DNA of 10,684 bases from an uncultured Ruminococcus sp. GTDB lineage: Bacteria > Bacillota > Clostridia > Oscillospirales > Acutalibacteraceae. Position 1 is the stretch's first letter; every line of letters starts with the position of its first letter. Under the pieces are notes generated by a model. It had not been told where the DNA came from, made no database searches, and saw only the letters and a list, made by a program, of their open reading frames with translations. This document shows positions 1-5,715 of this stretch, piece by piece. A program made the position numbers and the translations under genes. The stretch spans positions 1 to 10,684 of the forward strand of contig CACZPV010000084.1 of NCBI GenBank assembly GCA_902783065.1, in the 5' to 3' direction.

Positions 1-786
1 TGCGGTATAGCAGAAGCCAATATGATCGGTGTTGCAGCAGGTCTGGCAGCTGCCGGAAAAGTACCCTTTGCTGCTTCATTTGCAATGTTTGTAACGGGCA
101 GGGCTTATGAGCAGGTAAGAAATTCAGTGGGTTATCCTCAGTTGAATGTTAAGATTGCCGGATCTCATGCGGGTATTACAGTGGGCGAAGACGGTGCTAC
201 GCACCAGTGTTGTGAGGATCTTGCGCTTATGAGAACAATTCCGGGTATGGTAGTGCTGAATCCGGCTGACCATTACGAAATGATTGCCGCAACAAAGGCA
301 GCTTATGAACATAATGGACCGGTTTATATCAGACTGGGCAGATTGGCAATAGAAAGCTTTAACGATCCTGACAATTATAAGTTTGAGATTGGCAAGGGCA
401 TTACGCTTGAGGAAGGCGAGGATGTTACTGTCATTGCAACAGGATTGGTGGTATACGAAGCGCTGAAAGCGGTTAAGGCATTAAAAAAACAGGGCAAAAG
501 TGTTCGCCTGATCAATATGCATACGATCAAACCGATTGATAAGGATATTATTATCAAGGCTGCTAAGGAAACCGGAAAAATCATTACCATAGAGGAGCAT
601 AGCATCATCGGAGGACTGGGTGAAGCAGTTGCGGCTGTAACAGCAGAGAACTGTCCTGTACCCGTTTATCGTATAGGTGTGGAAGATACTTTCGGACACA
701 GCGGTCCTGCAGTAGGGCTTCTTGCCGAATTTGGTCTTGATGCTGCAGGTCTTGAAAAGAAAATTACAAAGTATATGGATCAATGA
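1..786 (+). CDS. Transketolase, C-terminal subunit (5'-truncated by window edge)
   Basis: The frame is open from base 1 (first residues CGIAEANMIG), so the gene begins outside the window and the ATG at 22 is internal. 261 codons are visible; stand-alone C-terminal transketolase subunits are about 310 residues, so roughly 50 are missing. The start carries the pyrimidine-binding domain: GIAEANM holds the conserved Glu (residue 5 here) that activates the thiamine diphosphate aminopyrimidine, followed by GSHAGITVGEDGATHQ. From about residue 140 the C-terminal transketolase domain follows (GEDVTVIATG, then IEEHSIIGGLGEAVA). In the family this chain pairs with a separate N-terminal subunit, normally encoded just upstream, and moves two-carbon ketol units between sugar phosphates in the non-oxidative pentose phosphate pathway in the cytoplasm. 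That partner would lie left of the window (inference). A related 1-deoxyxylulose-5-phosphate synthase is less likely, because that enzyme is one long chain. Confidence 0.93.
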   Translation, partial: CGIAEANMIGVAAGLAAAGKVPFAASFAMFVTGRAYEQVRNSVGYPQLNVKIAGSHAGITVGEDGATHQCCEDLALMRTIPGMVVLNPADHYEMIAATKAAYEHNGPVYIRLGRLAIESFNDPDNYKFEIGKGITLEEGEDVTVIATGLVVYEALKAVKALKKQGKSVRLINMHTIKPIDKDIIIKAAKETGKIITIEEHSIIGGLGEAVAAVTAENCPVPVYRIGVEDTFGHSGPAVGLLAEFGLDAAGLEKKITKYMDQ

Positions 787-825
787 TTTTTTACCAGTAA
801 AAAATTGTCTATTGAAAAAGACCGA

Positions 826-861
826 CCCCTCCGCAGAAGAAATTCATGCGGAGGGGTTTCT
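826..861 (+). terminator. Hairpin terminator after transketolase
   Basis: A perfect 10-bp stem (CCCCTCCGCA at 826-835 with TGCGGAGGGG at 847-856) closes an 11-nt loop, 40 bases after the transketolase stop. On the plus strand only a short TTT follows. Read on the minus strand the stem is followed by a T-run a few bases later (GTCGGTCTTTTT), so it may also stop transcripts arriving from the GH13 gene. The stem is clear; direction and efficiency are inferred. Confidence 0.75.
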
Positions 862-1096
862 GCAGCAACTATAAAACAGAATGGATTTTTTTGCAGATAA
901 AAAAGATGCTTATATCTGTTACTATTGTACAACAAAAATACTTAAAAGAAAACATTTAATTTATAAATTTTCAAATTTCGGCATAATGTAAAAAAACAAG
1001 GAATTTAATTTATCTATATTTATTTACTATTAGTATAATTCCAGAGGATAGATTTCAATTATATGCACAATAAAAGTTTGTATCTACATACGATTG
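862..1096. other. AT-rich intergenic spacer
   Basis: This is the gap between two convergent genes. It is very AT-rich and has no long open frame. It contains a 6-bp inverted repeat CAGATA/TATCTG (894-899 and 913-918, 13-nt loop), a 12-bp palindrome AATTTATAAATT (958-969), and a TATAAT (1034-1039) without a matching -35 box. A 12-bp palindrome ATTGTTAACAAT (1093-1104) overlaps the GH13 stop codon. I see no convincing terminator dedicated to the GH13 gene nearer than the hairpin at 826-856. Confidence 0.5.
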
Positions 1097-2833
1097 TTAA
1101 CAATTCTCGCAAATTAATATACCATCTGTATTAAGAATATTATTTTTATAGAGATTGGAATATAGGACCTTTCCTGTAGGTTCGACAGCACATGGGTGAC
1201 CGCCGGCATTCAGACAGACATGAATTTTCTCAGAACGGATGTAGTCAATCAGACGGGGTGAGTCCTCGTGAATAACAAACCTGACATCATTATCTGACAA
1301 CTCAGAGTATTTGTTTCTCAGTGAGATTATCTGTGATACCTTACCAATCATGTCCTCATAATCTCCGTTTTCGATTTTACTCCATGGCATACATTGCCTG
1401 TTGTACATAGTTTCTTTGCCGTGCATAGCGATTTCTGTTGCATAATAAATACAGGGGGTACCAGGCATAGTCAGTAAAAATGTCAGCTTCTGAAGTAGGA
1501 CGTCTTCATTTTTACAGTTGTCGATTGCTCTTTGTGTATCATGAGTATCAAGGAAATTAAACAGAACTTTTGTCACCTGTTCCGGATATATTGAATGGCA
1601 GTAATTCAACATATACATAAGCTCTTTTGTATTAAGCTGTTCGTTTGCGAAAAAGTCATTGACACAGCCGCAAAAAGGATAATTCATAACCGAATCATAT
1701 TCTTTGGTTGTGACCCAACCGAGAGAATCATTCCATATTTCCCCGAGCAGAAAAATATCAGATTTAATTGTTTTGAGTTTACGGTGCAGTTCCCTTACAA
1801 ACGTATGTGATATTTCATCTCCTACATCAAATCGTATACCATCGATATCCCATTCCTTTGCCCAATAGGAGCACAGATTGGTAAAATAACGAATCACTTC
1901 CGGATGATTGGTGTTCATTTTCGGCATACCTGCCCAGAATGAAAATGAGAAAAATCTTCCGTCTTCTGTTGAATAAGAATCATTTCTGAAATCGTCGCTG
2001 TTGATGAAAAACCAATCGTAATAGGGAGAATTATTTCCATTTTTCCTTACATCCTGCCATGCAAAAAAGTCGGCGCCGCAATGATTGAATACAGCATCTA
2101 TCATAATTCTGATCCCGCATTGATGTGCCTGCTGTACAAGCTCCTTCATATCATCTTCCGTACCAAAGTCAGGATCAATGCACCTATAGTCTATGGTATC
2201 ATATTTGTGATTGGAAGGAGAGTAAAAAATAGGAGTCATATAAATGCCGCCTATTCCCAGCTTTTTCAGATACGGCAGTTTTTCGGTTATGCCTTTCAGA
2301 TTTCCGCCGTAAAGATCTTTCCAATGAGGCGAGATCATGTCTGCCCATTCTTTGAATTTACCGTCATTTTTAAAATTGCTGCCTCGTGCGAAACGATCAG
2401 GCATAATCTGATACCAGATTGTATTCTGAACCCATTCAGGCGGGGTAATAATATCAGAGGGATTGAGCCATGGAAATTTAAAATACTGTCTTGATGTTTC
2501 CCTGATACGATCAGGTGTTACCAGTTTGCTTTCATAAAGCATATATGATTCATTGCCGGACTGTATTTCAAAATAATATTGTAGCCTTTTATAAGGCGGA
2601 GAAATAACAATTCTCCACAAGATATATCTGTCAAGTTCCATATATTTCTGCATTTCCGATCTTTTGCCGAACCAATCGGGTTTCCTTCTCAATTGATTGA
2701 TAAAAGGATCCTCATGTATTATAAAAACATGATCCACCTCCTTACCTGTTTTGATTGTTACCGCAACACGGTCTTTATCCAACGCATAACAAAATTCGCT
2801 GTTGGAGCGATGTATTATTGCCGATAAATTCAT
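1097..2833 (-). CDS. GH13 alpha-glycosidase, neopullulanase/cyclomaltodextrinase type
   Basis: Hydrolyses alpha-glucosidic bonds in cyclodextrins, pullulan or maltodextrins. It has no signal peptide, so it probably acts on imported oligosaccharides in the cytoplasm. With the ATG at 2833 it has 578 residues, the usual length for GH13 subfamily 20. An N-terminal CBM34-like beta domain spans about 1-115. The catalytic barrel carries MPDRF (144-148), GGNLKGI, region I DAVFNH (246-251), MPKMN (303-307, the MPKLN-type signature of this subfamily), region II GIRFDVGDE with nucleophile D336, region III LLGEIW with acid/base E365, and region IV FLDTHD with transition-state stabiliser D432. A C-terminal beta domain ends in ICENC. 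All catalytic residues are present. A TTG codon 18 bases upstream would add six residues but would place the start inside the Shine-Dalgarno. The exact substrate (cyclodextrin, pullulan or maltogenic activity) cannot be read from sequence. No sugar transporter is adjacent. Confidence 0.93.
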   Translation of the reverse strand: MNLSAIIHRSNSEFCYALDKDRVAVTIKTGKEVDHVFIIHEDPFINQLRRKPDWFGKRSEMQKYMELDRYILWRIVISPPYKRLQYYFEIQSGNESYMLYESKLVTPDRIRETSRQYFKFPWLNPSDIITPPEWVQNTIWYQIMPDRFARGSNFKNDGKFKEWADMISPHWKDLYGGNLKGITEKLPYLKKLGIGGIYMTPIFYSPSNHKYDTIDYRCIDPDFGTEDDMKELVQQAHQCGIRIMIDAVFNHCGADFFAWQDVRKNGNNSPYYDWFFINSDDFRNDSYSTEDGRFFSFSFWAGMPKMNTNHPEVIRYFTNLCSYWAKEWDIDGIRFDVGDEISHTFVRELHRKLKTIKSDIFLLGEIWNDSLGWVTTKEYDSVMNYPFCGCVNDFFANEQLNTKELMYMLNYCHSIYPEQVTKVLFNFLDTHDTQRAIDNCKNEDVLLQKLTFLLTMPGTPCIYYATEIAMHGKETMYNRQCMPWSKIENGDYEDMIGKVSQIISLRNKYSELSDNDVRFVIHEDSPRLIDYIRSEKIHVCLNAGGHPCAVEPTGKVLYSNLYKNNILNTDGILICENC

Positions 2834-2840
2834 ATGCTGA

Positions 2841-2846
2841 CCTCCT
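2841..2846 (-). promoter_or_regulatory. Shine-Dalgarno fixing the GH13 start
   Basis: A full AGGAGG (minus strand) lies 7 bases before the ATG at 2833. This excludes the longer frame beginning at TTG 2851, which is upstream of the ribosome binding site. Confidence 0.85.
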
Positions 2847-2873
2847 GACAATTATGGTTAAATACTTAATACT

Positions 2874-2902
2874 ATTATAGTGTCGAATATCAGGTATATC
2901 GG
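2874..2902 (-). promoter_or_regulatory. Probable promoter of the GH13 gene
   Basis: A perfect TATAAT -10 box (minus strand, 2874-2879) lies about 40 bases before the start codon. At 17-bp spacing the -35 position (2897-2902) reads CCGATA, a poor match, so the promoter may depend on an activator. Confidence 0.5.
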
Positions 2903-2904
2903 GG

Positions 2905-2921
2905 CTGCTGTTTTACAGCAG
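2905..2921. promoter_or_regulatory. Dyad CTGCTGT-TTT-ACAGCAG upstream of the GH13 promoter
   Basis: A perfect 7-bp inverted repeat with a 3-base centre lies directly upstream of the weak -35 position of the GH13 promoter, at roughly -39 to -55 from the expected transcript start. No T-run follows on the minus strand (CCCCG follows), so it is not a typical terminator for the MATE gene ending 75 bases away. It could be an activator or repressor site for the GH13 gene (inference). Confidence 0.4.
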
Positions 2922-2995
2922 AAAGTTTAATTAAATCTAATTTTCCACAAAGGCAAGATATTTTTTCCGGATCTACCCTCTCGCAAGGTATCAGA

Positions 2996-4351
2996 TTAAT
3001 CGCATGTATGTTTCGCTTTGTTTTTTTCAGTGATTGCTTTTCTGCGCCATTTACCGCTTTTCCAGCGCAGAACCATCAGGATTCCACGAAATACCTCGTC
3101 CCCTGCAATTGCTGCCCACAGTCCATAAATTCCCAGTCCCATTGCTACTGCTAACAAATAGGAACCGAGAACACTGATAACCCACATTGAAAAAATTGCA
3201 CAGATCGTCGGAAAATAAACATCTCCCGCACCACGCAGATTGGCAATTACAACGAGATTAGTAGTTCTTCCAAGTTCAAGAAAAATATTAAAAATGAGAA
3301 TATTGGCTCCAAGCGCTATGACATCCGGATTATCAGTGAAAATTCCCATCAGAGGATAACGAAAAACAATCCCTGCCGCACAAAGTACAACTGCAAAACC
3401 GAGAGCATGGAAATACGCAGAAAAGCCTTTCTTGTACGCAGTATCGTATTGTCCGGCACCGACATAATGTCCTGTAAGTATCTGTGAGGCCTGACCAATA
3501 GCAACAGCAAAAATATAAAAAAACATAGAAATATTTTGCACATATGTTTTTGTGATCAGTTCTGTGTCGCTGAGAAAGTTTAGTACCATAGAGGTAATTA
3601 CCAGTTGAGAAAGATTGTACAGGAAACTTTCAAGTGCAGACGGTATGCCGATCTTCAGCAGGTCAGAAAAATCTTTTTTAGGAAAAGGCCGCAGCATTTT
3701 AAAGATAGAAGGACTTTCTACTTTCTTGAAAAGAAAAAATGTCAGAAAAGCTGCACCTGCAATACGGCTGAATGTTGTAGCAATTGCCGCACCTGCAACA
3801 CCCATTCTCGGCATGCCAAACAATCCCAGAACCAATATGGCATCCAGTCCCGCATTTGCGAGATTCATTCCAAGTGATATGTACATTGTTATCTTAGTAA
3901 GACCGTGGTTTCTTACGATAACCGAAACGGCACTCATATGTGCTTGAAAGAAAATAAATCCGCCGACAATCGAGAGATACTGCGAAGCAAATTTCATAAC
4001 AGCACCTTCAGCACCAATCAGACTAAGAATGGGCTGATTAAAAACAAGAAATACGGCACTGATAATTATTCCGCTGACAAAATTCACAAAAATGGAAATT
4101 GCAGCAATTCCGGACGCCTTTTCTCGTTTGCCGGCTCCAAGATACTGCGAAATCAGAACAGCACTCGCCCCGGAGATAACTGTGAAAACAATCGTTACAA
4201 TAGACACAGCCTGATTAGCTGTATTAACAGACGAAGCTGCAAGATCGTCATATTTGCTCATAATAAAAACATCGACAAAACCGAGAAGCATGAAAAGAGC
4301 CGTTTCCATAAAAATTGGCCATGCAAGATCAAAAAGCTTCATTTTTTTCAC
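2996..4351 (-). CDS. MATE-family efflux transporter
   Basis: An inner-membrane antiporter of the MATE family; members export drugs, dyes or metabolites using Na+ or H+ gradients. The protein has 451 residues from a GTG start (VKKMKLFDLAWPIF), the usual family size, with about 12 hydrophobic segments in two homologous halves. The half-repeats are visible as QYLGAGKREKA in the first half and GHYVGAGQYDTA in the second. RGAGD near residue 360 and the terminal GLWAAIAGDEVFRG are also typical. The frame stays open another 36 codons upstream to 4459, but that extension (AAFRHFIPFMLFQICSYEYF) is not expected in the family and has no good ribosome site. An ATG three codons in (4342) is a second possibility. 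The gene is alone on its strand and divergent from an AraC-family gene, which suggests that regulator controls it. The substrate cannot be predicted. Confidence 0.92.
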   Translation of the reverse strand: MKKMKLFDLAWPIFMETALFMLLGFVDVFIMSKYDDLAASSVNTANQAVSIVTIVFTVISGASAVLISQYLGAGKREKASGIAAISIFVNFVSGIIISAVFLVFNQPILSLIGAEGAVMKFASQYLSIVGGFIFFQAHMSAVSVIVRNHGLTKITMYISLGMNLANAGLDAILVLGLFGMPRMGVAGAAIATTFSRIAGAAFLTFFLFKKVESPSIFKMLRPFPKKDFSDLLKIGIPSALESFLYNLSQLVITSMVLNFLSDTELITKTYVQNISMFFYIFAVAIGQASQILTGHYVGAGQYDTAYKKGFSAYFHALGFAVVLCAAGIVFRYPLMGIFTDNPDVIALGANILIFNIFLELGRTTNLVVIANLRGAGDVYFPTICAIFSMWVISVLGSYLLAVAMGLGIYGLWAAIAGDEVFRGILMVLRWKSGKWRRKAITEKNKAKHTCD

Positions 4352-4359
4352 ACCAATCA

Positions 4360-4363
4360 CCTC
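4360..4363 (-). promoter_or_regulatory. Shine-Dalgarno supporting a GTG start for MATE
   Basis: GAGG within GAGGTGAT (minus strand) lies 8 bases before the GTG at 4351. The in-frame ATG at 4342 would be 17 bases away, too far for normal use. Confidence 0.6.
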
Positions 4364-4605
4364 GTTCCGGTGAAAATATTCATATGAGCAGATTTGAAAC
4401 AACATAAACGGAATAAAATGGCGGAATGCTGCCGCTGTCGATTTAATACCCACAACCAATCAGGCTAAAATCATTATTTCAGTCGTCTGCTATTGTTGAT
4501 AAAACTTTTTGCTGTTTTCACTAAACAAAGTTTTAGTTTTTGGGGAAAGGGGACTGGGGGGAAAATGTGTTCCGGCTCCGGCGGCTCTCCGTCATCTGGT
4601 TATAC
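4364..4605 (-). other. Long leader/upstream region of MATE with C-tract cluster
   Basis: If the promoter at 4610-4638 is used, the MATE transcript has a leader of about 250 bases. It contains, as read on the plus strand, three G-tracts (GGGG, GGGG, GGGGGG at 4542-4561), which are C-tracts in the RNA, and a GC-rich patch (4571-4590) unlike its surroundings. Next to the tracts are two mutually exclusive AT hairpins: AAAACTTT/AAAGTTTT (4501-4508 with 4527-4534) and ACTAAA/TTTAGT (4520-4525 with 4532-4537). No known riboswitch is recognised. Confidence 0.4.
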
Positions 4606-4634
4606 TTGTATTATAGATTTTTTTGTCATATAAT
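4606..4634 (+). promoter_or_regulatory. Promoter of the AraC-family gene
   Basis: -35 TTGTAT (4606-4611), 17-bp spacer, perfect -10 TATAAT (4629-4634). Transcription would start near 4641, giving a leader of about 100 bases before the ATG at 4742. Confidence 0.65.
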
Positions 4635-4638
4635 ACTA
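4610..4638 (-). promoter_or_regulatory. Probable MATE promoter overlapping the AraC promoter
   Basis: On the minus strand a perfect TATAAT (4610-4615) sits within the -35/spacer of the AraC promoter. Its own -35 position (TAGTAT, 4633-4638, 17-bp spacer) is a poor match. The two promoters occupy the same ~33 bp head to head, so polymerase probably cannot use both at once. The weak -35 suggests activator dependence. Confidence 0.45.
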
Positions 4639-4657
4639 ATAGATTTCAATTGCAGTT

Positions 4658-4723
4658 TTAACACAAAACGATTATAAATACCTGAATCAGCAAAGCTGAC
4701 ATACTGTTAACATAAAACGTTTA
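4658..4723. repeat. Pair of 17-bp direct repeats, candidate AraC operator
   Basis: TTAACACAAAACGATTA (4658-4674) and TTAACATAAAACGTTTA (4707-4723) match at 15 of 17 positions in the same orientation, with starts 49 bp apart. AraC-family proteins commonly bind direct repeats. The sites lie downstream of the AraC promoter and about 55 and 105 bases upstream of the expected MATE transcript start. The second repeat runs up to the AraC ribosome binding site. A short dyad TCAGC-AAA-GCTGA (4687-4699) lies between them. Function is inferred. Confidence 0.5.
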
Positions 4724-4741
4724 CCGGAGGGAGTTGAAACA

Positions 4742-5611
4742 ATGTCTGCTATTCATGAAACAAAACAACATGGAAAGCAAAGCTTTCCATATACCGTATA
4801 CGGAGGCAGACTTCCTGAATGGCTGTCAGGTTTTCCGCTTCACTGGCATGACGAAATGGAAATTATCCGTGTTACAAAAGGCTCCATGATTGTTGGAATA
4901 CAAAATAAAGATTATATTCTGAATGAAGGAGATATTGCGCTTATTCAGCCGCAGCTGATTCACTGTATCAAACAGGATGGAAACCGGAAGGCACATTATT
5001 TCAATATACTTTTTCGCTTGTCACTGCTATATGGCAATAATGATGTATGCGCTGATAATTATTTACATCCGATATATACGGGGGAATTTATAATACCAAA
5101 ACACCTGCCAATAAATGATGCTCTAAATATAAGTATATCCCCATATATCAGGCGGCTTGCTGAGATTACTCTCAGCGGAAAAGACAGACAGGAACTGATG
5201 ATTAAATCATGTTTATTTGCTGTTATGCATTATTTAAGCTCCTCAGTTGAGCCTGAAAGTCAAAAGGATCAGCAGCAAAGAAATCTTTATGATAAACTCA
5301 AGAAATCTCTTGATTATATCCGGGAGCATTATGCAGAAGAAATCACAGTTGAAAGGGCGGCTTCAATATCAAATTTTTCCGCAAGTCACTTTTCCAAAAT
5401 GTTCCGCCAGCTTACAGGAAGCCCGTTCAATAAATATCTGATCAATTATCGTCTGGAAACAGCAGCAAAAAAACTTACGGAAGAAAATGCGGCTGTATCA
5501 GAAATCGCCTTTGCCTGTGGATTTAATAATCTGTCTTATTTCACAAGAGCATTCAGAGATAAATATGGTATGACACCTCATCACTACAAAAATAAAACAC
5601 CGCCTGGTTAA
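4742..5611 (+). CDS. AraC-family transcriptional regulator (cupin + HTH)
   Basis: A cytoplasmic DNA-binding regulator of 289 residues, full length for the family. Residues about 30-75 form an AraC-type cupin ligand pocket (FPLHWHDEMEI, with the usual His-x-His, then NEGDIALIQPQLIHCI). Residues about 190-285 form the double helix-turn-helix: first HTH ITVERAASISNFSASHFSKM (201-220), second AVSEIAFACGFNNLSYFTRAF (251-271) ending in the family-typical KYGMTPHHYK. The start has GGAGGG (4726-4731) 10 bases upstream. It is divergent from the MATE gene with overlapping promoters and direct repeats in between, so control of MATE and of itself is the natural hypothesis. Cupin-type members usually sense sugars or small metabolites; the ligand is unknown. 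The stop codon lies inside the loop of the following terminator. Confidence 0.93.
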   Translation: MSAIHETKQHGKQSFPYTVYGGRLPEWLSGFPLHWHDEMEIIRVTKGSMIVGIQNKDYILNEGDIALIQPQLIHCIKQDGNRKAHYFNILFRLSLLYGNNDVCADNYLHPIYTGEFIIPKHLPINDALNISISPYIRRLAEITLSGKDRQELMIKSCLFAVMHYLSSSVEPESQKDQQQRNLYDKLKKSLDYIREHYAEEITVERAASISNFSASHFSKMFRQLTGSPFNKYLINYRLETAAKKLTEENAAVSEIAFACGFNNLSYFTRAFRDKYGMTPHHYKNKTPPG

Positions 5612-5623
5612 TGGCGGTGTTTT
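5594..5623. terminator. Bidirectional terminator between araC-type gene and ABC gene
   Basis: A perfect 11-bp stem (AAAACACCGCC at 5594-5604 with GGCGGTGTTTT at 5613-5623) closes an 8-base loop containing the regulator's stop codon. T-rich sequence follows on both strands (TTTTACATTTT on plus, TTTTATTTTTG on minus). It therefore ends the regulator and, about 90 bases past its stop, the convergent ABC gene. Confidence 0.88.
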
Positions 5624-5715
5624 ACATTTTGACAATAATATTCAGAAAACTTCCTCCCTGACGGGTTCATTCAGAGTGTCGGGCAGATGCCGTAATATTG
5701 TCCGTGATAATAGTA

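Noticed and set aside
1061..1132. A small plus-strand open frame of about 23 codons starting near 1062 after AGAGGATAG.
   Set aside because: It has poor ribosome-site spacing, no good -35 box, and overlaps the 3' end of the GH13 gene.
2834..2851. An upstream TTG start for the GH13 gene (SGGQHM extension).
   Set aside because: The AGGAGG site lies inside this extension and points to the ATG at 2833.
3905..4387. A 160-codon plus-strand open frame antisense to the MATE gene.
   Set aside because: It lies opposite a clear 12-segment transporter, has low-complexity Asn/Lys-rich composition typical of a shadow frame, and shows no recognisable domain.
4542..4561. A possible G-quadruplex formed by the G-tracts upstream of MATE.
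   Set aside because: Only three separate tracts are present; a fourth would need splitting the last run without a loop, so a stable three-layer quadruplex is not supported.
1048..4651. A 13-base exact repeat, ATAGATTTCAATT, at 1048-1060 and 4639-4651, each a few bases after a TATAAT.
   Set aside because: One or more exact 13-base matches are expected by chance in AT-rich DNA of this length, and the surrounding bases do not match.
4714..4725. A catabolite-response (cre) site around AAAACGTTTACC before the AraC start.
   Set aside because: The left half does not match the cre consensus; it is better explained as part of the 17-bp direct repeat.
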